Source of the DNA: Aeoliella mucimassa
Lineage (GTDB): Bacteria > Planctomycetota > Planctomycetia > Pirellulales > Lacipirellulaceae
Assembly: GCF_007748035.1 (NCBI RefSeq)
Contig: NZ_CP036278.1
Coordinates: 1,364,001-1,428,000, forward strand
Direction: 5' to 3'
Length of the DNA stretch: 64,000 bases
Part shown: positions 48,235 through 56,542 of the stretch, piece by piece
Numbering within the stretch: the first letter of the stretch is position 1
Layout: each line of letters begins with the position of its first letter
Made by a program: the position numbers and the translations under genes
The notes under the pieces: generated by a model
The model's database searches: none
Told to the model about the DNA's origin: nothing
Seen by the model: only the letters and a program-made list of their open reading frames with translations

Positions 48235-50318
48235 GTTTTGCTATTCGCGCGCTGGCCTGCACGATCGCACTCGGCGCAATGCTCGCGACGACCGCCCAGG
48301 CTGCGAATCAACTGGTGCTCACTTCCGGCGCTCGCACTGCTGGTCAGGTCGTATCGCTCAACGCCGGCACGCTTGTCGTCAACTCCGGCGACAACACCAG
48401 CAGCTACGGCCCCGGGGAGTGGCTCCGCTGGCAACATCCGGCCGACTGCGAACCTCGCCCGCAACTCTGGCTGCAAGGGCGAACCCATTTGGTCGCCAAA
48501 CGCGACTGGACCGGCAAGGTGCCGATCACCCTCAACCAGCAGACTGCAACCATCGATACCGCTTCGCTCGGCAAGATCACCATTCCCCGCAAGCAGTTGA
48601 ATTGTTTGTTGATCGAAGCCGCGAAGGAACCGCTCCGCAGCCAGCAGATTCTCGCTCAGGCGCAACAACCCGCGGATACCGATCGCGTCTGGCTGGCCGC
48701 TGGCGATCAACTCAGCGGCAAAGTGCTCTCGTTCAACGGTGTTACGCTCGAGTTCGAGTTCGCCGGCGGCAAAGTGCCGCTGTTGGCGAAAGACATCGCC
48801 GCGGTCGCGCTGGCATCGACTCCGCAGGCTCCCCAGGGCAGCCGCTATTTGGTCGGCATGGCCGATGGATCGCTCGTAGAATCCACCGAGGTCACGCTCG
48901 ATAGCGAACAACTGGTGCTCACCGCGCTTGGCGAATGGCGCACGCGCAAGATCGACCAGTTGGTCTTCGTGCAGTCGCTCGACGAGTCGATCGATTACCT
49001 CAGCGATCTGCAGCCGGTCGACTTTCGCCACACGCCCTACTTCACTGGTACCTGGCCGCTGGCGCGCGACCGAGCGCTCGCTGGTTCGCCGCTTCGTGCG
49101 GGGGGCAAGTCGTACGCCAAGGGGCTGGCCATGCACTCGGCCGCCCGCGCGGTGTATCGGGTGCCGGCCGGGGCGAAGCAGTTGCTCGCCGACGTGGCCA
49201 TCGACGACTCCACCCACCGCGGCGGTAGCGCCCTGTTTGCGGTGTATCGTGTGAACGCCGAAGGGGTGAAGCCCGCGTACAGTTCCGGCGTCGTCCGCGG
49301 CGGCGATGCTCCTCGTTCGGTTGCCGTCGATGTCGCCGGTGCAACGGCCGTGGTACTGGTGGTCGACTACGCCGAGGATGGCGACCAGCAGGATCACGCC
49401 AACTGGCTCGACGCGAGGTTCGTGCAAGTCGCAGCGAGCGAGCCGCCGCCAGCCGAACCCACGCCCGAGCCCACGCCCGACGCGACCAGCAAGCACGAAC
49501 CCCAACCGCTCGAACTGGCCGGGCTCGAGAACGTGTTTCAACTCACTCCCCGAGTCACCAGCGGTAGCGGACCAGCGACCGACCAGGCGTTTGCCTCGCT
49601 GGCCGAGCAGGGGATCACAACCGTGGTGAGTGTCGACGGGGCGAAGCCCGACATCGACCTCGCCCACAAGCATGGGCTGCGTTACCTCCACATTCCGATC
49701 GGCTACGACGGGCTCTCGCGCGAGGCCGAGCTGGCCCTCGCCCGCGTGATGCAGGAGACCGAGGGCCGCGTGTACATTCATTGCCATCATGGCAAGCATC
49801 GCGGGCCAGCGGCGGCGGCGATTGCCTGCCTTGCCGATGGTGCGCTCGACCCGGCGGCCGCCGCCCATGTGCTCGAGGTCGCCGGCACCAGCGAGAAGTA
49901 CCGCGGGCTCTGGCGCGATGTGGCCGAGTTCGCCCCGCCGAAGCCGGAGGAACAACTCCCCGAACTGGTCGAAACTGCCAGCGTCACCGGGCGCGTCGCG
50001 GCGATGTCGCAAATCGACATGGCCTTCGAGCACCTGACCGCGCTCGAGTCGAACGAGTGGCAAGCCCCGGCCGACCACCCCGACCTTGACCGCGCCGAAC
50101 AAGCCACGCTGCTCTGGGAAGGCTACCGCGAGTCGCAACGCTTCAGCGAGCAACAAGGCGAAGCCGACCTCGCGAAGCTCTTCGACCCATCGATCACCCA
50201 AGCCGAACAACTCCGCCAGGCCCTCGAACAAGGCGACGTCGCCAAAGCCAGCACGCTGATGACCGAACTAAAACAATCGTGCGCGACGTGTCACGAGGGG
50301 TATCGGAATAATCGGTAG
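48231..50318 (+). CDS. Exported NPCBM, tyrosine-phosphatase-like and cytochrome c fusion protein
   Basis: A 695-residue protein with a signal peptide (about 1-24). Residues 25-260 are beta-rich and unassigned. Residues about 263-401 are an NPCBM-type carbohydrate-binding domain (KSYAKGLAMHSAARAVYRV, ANWLDARFV). A Pro/Thr linker (404-426) leads to a dual-specificity-phosphatase-like domain with the full Cx5R loop H517-C518-HHGKH-R524 preceded by VYIHC and a possible general acid in LHIPIGYDG. The last about 110 residues are helical and end in the haem-binding CATCH at 684-688, seven residues from the C-terminus, as in cytochrome c'. All three parts would be periplasmic. It is coupled to the toroid gene. 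No known protein with this combination comes to mind. Confidence 0.82.
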   Translation: MSFAIRALACTIALGAMLATTAQAANQLVLTSGARTAGQVVSLNAGTLVVNSGDNTSSYGPGEWLRWQHPADCEPRPQLWLQGRTHLVAKRDWTGKVPITLNQQTATIDTASLGKITIPRKQLNCLLIEAAKEPLRSQQILAQAQQPADTDRVWLAAGDQLSGKVLSFNGVTLEFEFAGGKVPLLAKDIAAVALASTPQAPQGSRYLVGMADGSLVESTEVTLDSEQLVLTALGEWRTRKIDQLVFVQSLDESIDYLSDLQPVDFRHTPYFTGTWPLARDRALAGSPLRAGGKSYAKGLAMHSAARAVYRVPAGAKQLLADVAIDDSTHRGGSALFAVYRVNAEGVKPAYSSGVVRGGDAPRSVAVDVAGATAVVLVVDYAEDGDQQDHANWLDARFVQVAASEPPPAEPTPEPTPDATSKHEPQPLELAGLENVFQLTPRVTSGSGPATDQAFASLAEQGITTVVSVDGAKPDIDLAHKHGLRYLHIPIGYDGLSREAELALARVMQETEGRVYIHCHHGKHRGPAAAAIACLADGALDPAAAAHVLEVAGTSEKYRGLWRDVAEFAPPKPEEQLPELVETASVTGRVAAMSQIDMAFEHLTALESNEWQAPADHPDLDRAEQATLLWEGYRESQRFSEQQGEADLAKLFDPSITQAEQLRQALEQGDVAKASTLMTELKQSCATCHEGYRNNR

Positions 50319-50333
50319 AGGGGCGGCGGTACT
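50291..50333 (+). repeat. Direct repeat, copy 1 (gene tail)
   Basis: These 43 bases cover the last codons and the stop of the phosphatase/cytochrome gene. They recur with one mismatch at 51462-51504. Confidence 0.85.
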
Positions 50334-50396
50334 ATTCGTAAATGCTCGCATTAACAAGCACTGCATTGGACTCAGTAGTCGTGTATGGAGTCTGCC

Positions 50397-51191
50397 ATGC
50401 CTAAACTGCAATTCTCCATGCGATGGCTTCTTTTGGCCATGACGATTGCTGCAGTCACTGTAGCTTACATCAGCTTGGAACGGTCCAAGTATATCTACCA
50501 AGATCGTGCCTTACAGGAATTGCAGAGGCTCACCGATTGTAGAGTTGCAGATGAGGTAGAAGCGGGAAGTCCTAGCGTTCTAGGTTGGTTTGTCTCCAAG
50601 GATAAGTTTCATCGTGTGCTGACCGCTCGGATTGGCAATGTGGGAGAACCGATTTACCCACCCGGTTTTTTAGAACAGCATCTCAAAGAGATGCCGTGGC
50701 TGAGAGCGGTTGATGCTAGATGGACGGACTTAGACGACCGCCATGTACAGGAGATCGTAAAGGCGGTACCTCAGGTAGAGCATCTTTTGCTGTTCGATGT
50801 AGACGTCTCCGATGCTGGTTGTAGAGAGCTCAGTAAACTGGATAGTCTGCTAACGCTGGGGATTGGGGAGGGGGTAAGGAGTGGGCCCCCTCCGCACTTG
50901 ACTCCTCAATGCGTGATTGAAGTTGCTAAGGTGCGGTCGCTGCGAAAACTGATTATTAGTCTTCCCGATCTTACTTCAAAAGAATTATCACCGCTCGCAG
51001 GCTTAACCCATTTGGAAGTCTTGGATGTATCATGGAGTCGTGTCGACGATCTTGCGATCCCGACGCTGACCCAATTGAGGCGTCTGAAGAGATTAGACAT
51101 TTCGGAAACTGATGTCACAGCGGAAGGGCTCCATCGTCTAAAGCAGCAGATGCCTGGCGTTGAGATCGTTTGGGGGCGAATGTCGTCTTGA
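50397..51191 (+). CDS. Membrane-anchored short LRR-like protein
   Basis: A 264-residue protein with a short basic N-terminus (KLQFSMRW), one membrane helix (about 8-27) and a C-terminal half with four or five degenerate LRRs (LTHLEVLDVSWSRVDD, LRRLKRLDISETDVT). This is the same layout as the protein at 28229 and the pseudogene at 61559, although it lacks the PPGP spacer. ATG 50397 has GGAG 6 bases upstream; ATG 50385 is also in frame but sits before that site. Its codon use is less GC-rich than the cluster before it. Function unknown. Confidence 0.75.
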   Translation: MPKLQFSMRWLLLAMTIAAVTVAYISLERSKYIYQDRALQELQRLTDCRVADEVEAGSPSVLGWFVSKDKFHRVLTARIGNVGEPIYPPGFLEQHLKEMPWLRAVDARWTDLDDRHVQEIVKAVPQVEHLLLFDVDVSDAGCRELSKLDSLLTLGIGEGVRSGPPPHLTPQCVIEVAKVRSLRKLIISLPDLTSKELSPLAGLTHLEVLDVSWSRVDDLAIPTLTQLRRLKRLDISETDVTAEGLHRLKQQMPGVEIVWGRMSS

Positions 51192-51371
51192 AAGGTGAAC
51201 CGGTTAAAGAATTGCTGGCGACACCCTCGCTTATTTCTGAGATCACAGGTCTGGTAGCAAGTCCAGCCGACCTGGGGTAGAATAACGATGGTGCTTCGGC
51301 ACCGGTGTTTCCACTAGCGTAAGGTCTGTTGGTGGTGATCCTTGTCGAGATTCCTTGTCGGAGAGCATTGC

Positions 51372-51467
51372 ATGCCCAGTTTCCGTTGGTTGATTCTGGT
51401 TCTTGTCGCAACTGGCTCTTGCTGGTCGTTCTCGTCGGCAGCGGTGATCGAACGCGACGAATCATGA
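51372..51467 (+). pseudogene. Orphan signal peptide, likely remnant of a truncated gene
   Basis: A 31-codon frame reads MPSFRWLILVLVATGSCW, then FSSAAVIERDES, and stops. This is a full signal peptide with a cleavage site (SSA-A) followed by only a few mature residues. Its stop TGA at 51465-51467 lies in the second copy of the 43-bp gene-tail repeat, so the original gene body seems to have been deleted and the tail joined to it. It could also be expressed as a short membrane peptide. Confidence 0.5.
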
Positions 51468-51504
51468 GGGGTATCGGAATAATCGGTAGAGGGGCGGCGG
51501 TACT
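51462..51504 (+). repeat. Direct repeat, copy 2 (duplicated gene tail)
   Basis: It matches 50291-50333 over 43 bases with one mismatch (TCAT for TCAC). It carries the last codons and stop of the phosphatase/cytochrome gene out of context, 1.1 kb downstream of the original. Confidence 0.85.
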
Positions 51505-51572
51505 AAGGAGGTGGAATAGTGTGCTCGCACTTATCGCATAATCCGATTCCAGGGGAATAGCGGGGAATAGCC

Positions 51573-52727
51573 ATGCACAGCTGGCGACACGCGATTTTGG
51601 TTTCCATCGCAGCGTTAGGCTGCGTCGTTATCTTGGCAGTCCGGGCAGTTGCCGAAGAGCCCGCTGCCGGAGAGCCGCCATTGGACAAAGAGCAAGAGCA
51701 GATCGAGCGGTACTTTGAGAGTGCTCGCACGAAGGTTGGGCTTTTCTACAAATATCTTGATAAAGCTTCGTCAATGAGCAGGCTTGCTGCTCGGAGAATG
51801 GGGATTCAACGCAGATGCGATTTATTCATGCTGCCGGGCGTATTCGAACTCAACAGGCGCGTGAATACCAATTCTCAGGAGTGCAGTGCTGAGGTTCAGA
51901 AAGCGGTCCTGAAGTTGTTTCCGCCCACCGGAGGAACTTGGCATGACGTCCGCACTGCTGTTCGCCACGCTCAAGACCTTGCCGCATCGCTCTACAAACG
52001 AAAACTCGATCCTTGTGCCTATATTGAAAAATTGAGAGAAGCCCACCAGGCAAGCCATCTTGAGACCCTCTGTTTGCTATTCTACTACGAGCAACTCTAT
52101 CTGGATGGTCATGAAGAGAAAGCCATCGATCTACTGACGCAGGAGTTGAATGCGAATGTCGAAAGTATGCTTCCTGCGTCTTATCTATCCAAGCCGTTGC
52201 TCCGGGATTCTTTAGAAAGGATCATCGATAAACCTGAAAAGGACTCAGCGTTCGCAATGGCACCGCAACTGTTGGGCGTCGTCGGTGATGCGGAGTCGCT
52301 TTCGATTTTCGAGAGCACCCGCAAGCGTTACGATTATCCTCCTCGCGGCTACGAAGAAGCGATCGAGGTGCTAAAGTACCGATTTCAATTGCAGGCTCCC
52401 GAAGAACGGGCAAAGTGGGATGAGCAAGAACTGCTATTCTACCAGATAGAAATTCTGGAAGACATGTCCGTTGGAGGAGACTGCCAAGAGGACTATCTTC
52501 TGGCTGGAGTATTGCGAGCCCGCTTCCACGGAACCGAGTTTTCCAATGCGTTTCTCTACCATAAACTCCCCGACCCGGTAGCCATCACTTATCTTGGCAT
52601 TCAGGGAGATCTCGAATCCATTCCCAGGTTGGAGCAGTTGTACAAAACCCCTGGTATCCCTCCCAAGTTAATCGACTGGTCGATCAACACCATCAAGGAC
52701 GGGGGGATTCCAACGCAGGGTTTCTAG
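51573..52727 (+). CDS. Secreted or membrane-anchored helical protein of unknown function
   Basis: A 384-residue protein. Residues 1-27 are a signal peptide or anchor (HAILVSIAALGCVVILAVRAVA). The rest is alpha-helical and rich in charged residues, with short helical pairs suggesting HEAT- or TPR-like repeats (LCLLFYYEQLYLDGHEEKAI, PEERAKWDEQELLFYQIE). No family was recognised. GGGGAATAGC occurs twice in a row just before the ATG and supplies a binding site. It lies in the accessory region of single hypothetical genes. Confidence 0.7.
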   Translation: MHSWRHAILVSIAALGCVVILAVRAVAEEPAAGEPPLDKEQEQIERYFESARTKVGLFYKYLDKASSMSRLAARRMGIQRRCDLFMLPGVFELNRRVNTNSQECSAEVQKAVLKLFPPTGGTWHDVRTAVRHAQDLAASLYKRKLDPCAYIEKLREAHQASHLETLCLLFYYEQLYLDGHEEKAIDLLTQELNANVESMLPASYLSKPLLRDSLERIIDKPEKDSAFAMAPQLLGVVGDAESLSIFESTRKRYDYPPRGYEEAIEVLKYRFQLQAPEERAKWDEQELLFYQIEILEDMSVGGDCQEDYLLAGVLRARFHGTEFSNAFLYHKLPDPVAITYLGIQGDLESIPRLEQLYKTPGIPPKLIDWSINTIKDGGIPTQGF

Positions 52728-52941
52728 TCTCGTAGAACGTGAGCCTCGCACCCATCCTGCCAGTGCCTTGTGGCAATGGGGAAGGCTCTTTTCTGGGGCG
52801 ATCCTCCATCGACGTGAAGCCAGTGGTTCGCCTGGGCGACACCCTGTGCAGAGTGCTCAGACGCTTCACTGGCGAGAATCTCAGAGACCGTTGCCAGTGT
52901 TTTGCGTCTGCCTTACGAAATCTTAATAGGGGACAGATCCG

Positions 52942-53469
52942 ATGGATCACGATTCGCCCAAAGGGCAGCTAAAAGCGTATGGTGGTCCAGTTGCGGCGAT
53001 GGCGTGGCTATTACTGGTTTCGGTCGGGTGTGATCCAGTTCAGCGCGTGGAGCAAACGGTGGTACTCAAGGTGTCGGAGTTCGCTGTGGAATCCGAACTT
53101 GGGGCGAATCCTCTCACTGTAACGATATCCGAGTACTATGAACTCTCTGACAGGGAACGGGAATTGGAGAGCTACAACCCAGAGCGGGGGAAGCAGCTTT
53201 ATCCATGGACACCGCGAGTTGAAGTGGATGACTCCGGTTCCGCAAGCATCACCTATGGTGTGACAGCCATTGACTCAACCAGTGGGAGTACCCCACCAGA
53301 ATCCAGGTATCCCATAACCAACAAGACCTTCCGGGTGAAAGTGCAAAGTAAGGATGGCAAGAGCGAGGAACTGCTGCTGCCGATGAAGGTGGGAGAGTCG
53401 GTAACAGGCAAGACGTTTCAAGTCGTGGTGGAATCCCTATCGAAAGCAAAATACGTCGATCCGAAGTGA
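52942..53469 (+). CDS. Predicted lipoprotein of unknown function
   Basis: A 175-residue protein. After an unusually long leader the hydrophobic segment (AAMAWLLLVSVGC) ends in a lipobox-like LVSVGC with the cysteine near residue 30. The mature part looks beta-rich and acidic (TVVLKVSEFAVESEL, TYGVTAIDSTSG). No family was recognised. The ATG at 52942 lies 214 bases past the previous gene; a start nearer the helix is possible. The spacer 52728-52941 contains short CACTGGC/GCCAGTG inverted words but no gene. Confidence 0.6.
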   Translation: MDHDSPKGQLKAYGGPVAAMAWLLLVSVGCDPVQRVEQTVVLKVSEFAVESELGANPLTVTISEYYELSDRERELESYNPERGKQLYPWTPRVEVDDSGSASITYGVTAIDSTSGSTPPESRYPITNKTFRVKVQSKDGKSEELLLPMKVGESVTGKTFQVVVESLSKAKYVDPK

Positions 53470-53654
53470 CCGGTGGAATGGTCTTGTCCGTTAGTCCCTT
53501 TGGTGGATGTAGGGAACATCCTGGTTTCCTGCCCTAGCCGATTCGGAGCGTGCATTCCACCAGCGAAACATCTCTAGAAGGCGGAGGGGGCCCTTCAGCG
53601 ACCTTCTTCCATTCGCCCTGCTCGCTCTAGACGTTGGTCGATGCGCGAGCGATA

Positions 53655-53978
53655 ATGATCGTTATGCGGAACGTGATCGTTACTGTCGTGGTGCTGGTCG
53701 CTATGGGCTGTAGTAGCCCTGGGGGCCTTTTGTTGCCTGTGACTCAGGCAGGTGCCCGCGACGATTCCACTCGCCCGCTTTCTTCGGGGGCCTGCGAACT
53801 GCGGCTGGCCACGTTTGCCAGTCAGCCGGCCGACACCACCCCTACCGCAGGTGGCATCTGCTTCCGCCTGGTGAGCCTCGCTTACGATTGGCCCTTGGTC
53901 GACCAGCGAGTGCGATTCGCGGTTCCGTTTCTCAAGTGCCGTACCTTGCTATCCCAGCATGTGTTGTTGCGACTTTGA
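53655..53978 (+). CDS. Small predicted lipoprotein
   Basis: About 107 residues. MRNVIVTVVVLVAMGCSS is a lipoprotein signal with the cysteine near residue 19. The mature part has no recognised family and ends in basic/leucine residues. ATG 53655 or 53664 fits the signal peptide better than the TTG at 53634. The weak composition after residue 60 makes a decayed or frameshifted gene possible. Confidence 0.4.
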   Translation: MIVMRNVIVTVVVLVAMGCSSPGGLLLPVTQAGARDDSTRPLSSGACELRLATFASQPADTTPTAGGICFRLVSLAYDWPLVDQRVRFAVPFLKCRTLLSQHVLLRL

Positions 53979-54078
53979 TTCAACGTTCGATGCGTTTAGC
54001 ACCTTCGACCGTTTGAATCCCTTCGCAAGCTAGCGCGAACTGTGCGCGCGGCTTAGGCTCCTTTTGTAGGAACATGCT

Positions 54079-54213
54079 ATGAGTACCGAAAGCAAAGGCC
54101 CCGCTTCCCCCACCCCCGAGGCCAGCCCCGGCGAGGGCAAAGGCTGCCTGATCGCCATCTTGTTTTTGTTCGGCCCGATTCTGATCGGAGTGATCTATAG
54201 TCTCTTGAAGTAA
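54079..54213 (+). CDS. 44-residue single-helix membrane peptide
   Basis: The frame has a Pro/Ser/Gly-rich start (GPASPTPEASPGEGKG) and one clean membrane helix (CLIAILFLFGPILIGVIYSL) ending LK. AGGA lies 8 bases before the ATG. A soluble proline-rich tail plus one helix is a believable small membrane protein. No family was recognised. Confidence 0.5.
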   Translation: MSTESKGPASPTPEASPGEGKGCLIAILFLFGPILIGVIYSLLK

Positions 54214-54240
54214 TCGACTGTGAGTCGATCGTACGCGAAA

Positions 54241-54340
54241 TGCCCCGCCCACCCGGGAAGGCCTGGATTGAGGCCTGGCTTTCCAGCTTTCCCCGGGCGA
54301 TGCCCCGGGCTGGTCTGTGGTTGTCCCTTCGGGGCGTGGA
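54241..54340. repeat. GC-rich hairpin-rich intergenic sequence
   Basis: AGGCCTGG occurs twice (about 54258-54279) and CCCCGGG twice (54291-54297, 54303-54309). It has the look of a dispersed planctomycete intergenic repeat; only one copy is in this window. Confidence 0.35.
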
Positions 54341-54355
54341 TATTCGATGTGGCCA

Positions 54356-55892
54356 GGGTGCCACTGGCTCCGCCCATTACTGTCCGGAATTAATCTTAAC
54401 CGATTCTGAACTTGCGCGGTGGGGAGTGGTGTGGTACGACATAGTCCATGCCTTCCCAGCGAGTTGCTAAAGACGAGCTACCAGTGTGGCCCGAGCAGGT
54501 CATTGGGGGGAAGTATGTCCGGCTTTTGGAGAAGTTTCTCAAACAACTCCGCTCGGAAGACGCCCACGGTAATCGCAAGTTATTTCTCGATGACGTGTTC
54601 GTAGCCTACCTGCTGGCGTTCTTCAATCCCACCATCCGCAGTTTGCGAACCATCGAAGATTTCAGCCAAACGGTACAGGCTCAGAAACACCTTTCGATTC
54701 GCAAGATCACTAGAAGTACGCTCTCAGACTTCAATCAACTGGCCGACCCCGAGCGATTGCAGCCGATTCTCGATGCCCTCCGCCGGCAACTTGCCCGCAA
54801 GTCAAAACGGCAATCGATAGGTGACGACGATCTCGACGAACTGCTCCAGCAGACCGTGGCCGTCGATGGCACGTTTCTCCCGGCCGTGGCCGAAGTCGCC
54901 TGGGCCATGTGCAATACGAACAATCATGGGGCGAAGAAGCATCGAGCGCGGGTGGATGTCCATTTGCCGGTGAGCACGTGGCTTCCCGAGGCAATCGTCA
55001 TTCCATCCCCTGGCCAGAGCGAGGCCGATTCAGCCATCGAACGGTTGCAGCCCGGTCGTATCTATCTGTACGACCGCGGCTTCATGAGTTTCGCGCTCTT
55101 GGCAGCGCACTACGACGACACACACGCGTTGCAATCGCACTTCGTGGCTCGTTATCGCCCAGCGGGGGGCAATTCGCCCACGCTGCGGGAAGTGAAAAGT
55201 CGCGAACTCACCGAAAAAGACAAAGCGGCCGGCGTGCTCAGCGATGGAGTGGGACATTTCAAGTCTTCGAATCCGAGCCGACATCGAGTTCCCCGAGTGC
55301 AGCTTCGCGAAGTCATCGTCGCTTGCGAAGAAAAGGGAAAACCGTCGCAACTGCGGTTGATCACCAACCTGCTCGATGTACCGGCGCACGTGATTGCCAT
55401 GCTGTATCGCTATCGTTGGCAAGTAGAACTGTTCTTTCGGTGGCTGAAGAGCTCTGCGAACTTCGGACACTTGATCAGCCACGCAAGCGAAGGGGTGCAA
55501 ACGCACTTCTACGTGGCGGTCATTGCCGTGTTGCTGATGTACCTGCACACCGGTTATCGACCGAGCAAGTACCTGTTCGCCCTAATGGGACAGGTCGGCC
55601 GCGGGGCGGCAACCCTGGAAGAGATCCTGCCGATCCTCCGCGAGCGAGAACGTCAGAACGAACTGGCCCGGCAGTCGGCCGCGCGGCGGAGCGAGAAAAA
55701 GAAACAGCAATCGACTTAGAGACGCTGCCACTCGGCCGCGATTCTCACGCTGCCGCCTGCGCAATGTGAAAGGAAAAAGGCGGCGAGTCTTGATCGCGTA
55801 AGCCAATCCATGCAATCATAAGACGCCGCGCAACACTCCCGGAATGCAAAGAACCGAACTCCGGACAGTAATGGGCAAAGCCAGTGGCACCC
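54356..55892 (+). mobile_element. IS4-family insertion sequence with 36-bp terminal inverted repeats
   Basis: The 1537-bp element is bounded by inverted repeats 54356-54391 and 55857-55892, which match at about 33 of 36 positions and start GGGTGCCACTGGCT. It contains one intact transposase gene. No target-site duplication is visible: the ten bases left (GATGTGGCCA) and right (GGCGATCCGC) differ. Confidence 0.88.
54448..55719 (+). CDS. IS4-family transposase
   Basis: A 423-residue DDE transposase. The first Asp is in AVDGTF (about residue 133), the second in YLYDRGF (about 209) and the Glu in YRYRWQVELFFRWLK (about 328), the Y-(2)-R-(3)-E-(6)-K signature of IS4. The length is normal for the family and the frame is intact, so it may be active. 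A basic tail rich in Arg, Lys and Gln ends the protein. Confidence 0.95.
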   Translation: MPSQRVAKDELPVWPEQVIGGKYVRLLEKFLKQLRSEDAHGNRKLFLDDVFVAYLLAFFNPTIRSLRTIEDFSQTVQAQKHLSIRKITRSTLSDFNQLADPERLQPILDALRRQLARKSKRQSIGDDDLDELLQQTVAVDGTFLPAVAEVAWAMCNTNNHGAKKHRARVDVHLPVSTWLPEAIVIPSPGQSEADSAIERLQPGRIYLYDRGFMSFALLAAHYDDTHALQSHFVARYRPAGGNSPTLREVKSRELTEKDKAAGVLSDGVGHFKSSNPSRHRVPRVQLREVIVACEEKGKPSQLRLITNLLDVPAHVIAMLYRYRWQVELFFRWLKSSANFGHLISHASEGVQTHFYVAVIAVLLMYLHTGYRPSKYLFALMGQVGRGAATLEEILPILRERERQNELARQSAARRSEKKKQQST

Positions 55893-55967
55893 GGCGATCC
55901 GCATACCACTCGGAGAGTGGTGCTGCATTCTTTTGCGACCTGTTTTATCTCTCCACTTTTCGCTTGG

Positions 55968-56040
55968 AATTGGCCACCTATGGTGTTCTAATGATCAGTG
56001 CATCACCACGCGATCGGTGCGGCGCTGTTTGACAATTTGG
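55968..56040 (+). repeat. Dispersed element, copy B, left end
   Basis: This block aligns with 63805-63876 over about 70 bases (AATTGGCCACCT, TAATGA-CAGT, GGTGCG, TTTGACAA). Its first 25 bases also resemble the promoter block 429-458 before the HTH gene. Confidence 0.65.
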
Positions 56041-56109
56041 TTGCTGACTGTAAGCGGTAGGCTCGCTGCTGCGCGGTGCTGGCATCAAGAAATCTCCCCG
56101 CCGATGGCA

Positions 56110-56182
56110 ACGAACCACAAACCACGAACCACGAACCACAAACGACGGACGACTGACGACTGACGACTGACAACTGACAACG
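56110..56182. repeat. Short tandem repeats (AACCACR)n and (GACGACT/GACAACT)n
   Basis: AACCAC units recur about five times from 56112, followed by ACTGACGACTGAC units to 56182. It is low-complexity sequence inside copy B of the dispersed element. No gene is seen from 55893 to 56542. Confidence 0.85.
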
Positions 56183-56187
56183 AATCG

Positions 56188-56344
56188 TTTTGCCCCCACT
56201 CACGAGCAGGGTGGGGCGAAACTCCCGGCGGGTGATTTTTGGGGAAGGCAAAAAATGCCGCAAAACAAAGGGGAAAGGCGAATCTGGCCGCCCGTGGAAG
56301 GAGAGAATAAAGCCCCCACGAATCGATTTTCGGCTTTTGGGGGC
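56188..56344 (+). repeat. Dispersed repeat, copy B, right end (no HTH gene)
   Basis: The block has the same 157-base length as copy A at 1076-1232 and ends in the same GCCCCCACGAATCG hairpin. Read in copy A's frame it stays open and keeps the FAPT-EQ-GAK-AGD residues, so it looks like the 3' end of a lost HTH-type gene. Confidence 0.8.
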
Positions 56345-56542
56345 AAAATGCTTCACGCTAGCCCCAGCAAAGGCCCTCATCCTAGCCCTCCATCGGAGGG
56401 GGAGGGGATTGTTTGGTGGTGGGGCAGCGCGGAGCTCGACGCCATCCAACACCCCGCAACCGGCGCATGAAAAACCCCCGTTCTCGCGTGGGGCGAAAAC
56501 GGGGGCTGGGTCGCTTTATGCGTGCGGGACGCGAGCGTTGTG

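Noticed and set aside
48225-50231. 668-codon minus-strand frame
   Set aside because: It is antisense to the phosphatase/cytochrome gene; GC-rich third positions create such frames.
51170-51280. Protein-like string out of frame after the LRR gene (LLATPSLISEITGLVASPADLG)
   Set aside because: It has no start codon with a binding site and no recognised family; it may be a gene remnant but the support is too thin.
56110-56182. Possible CRISPR array
   Set aside because: The units are 6-13 bases and contiguous, without spacers; it is a simple tandem repeat.
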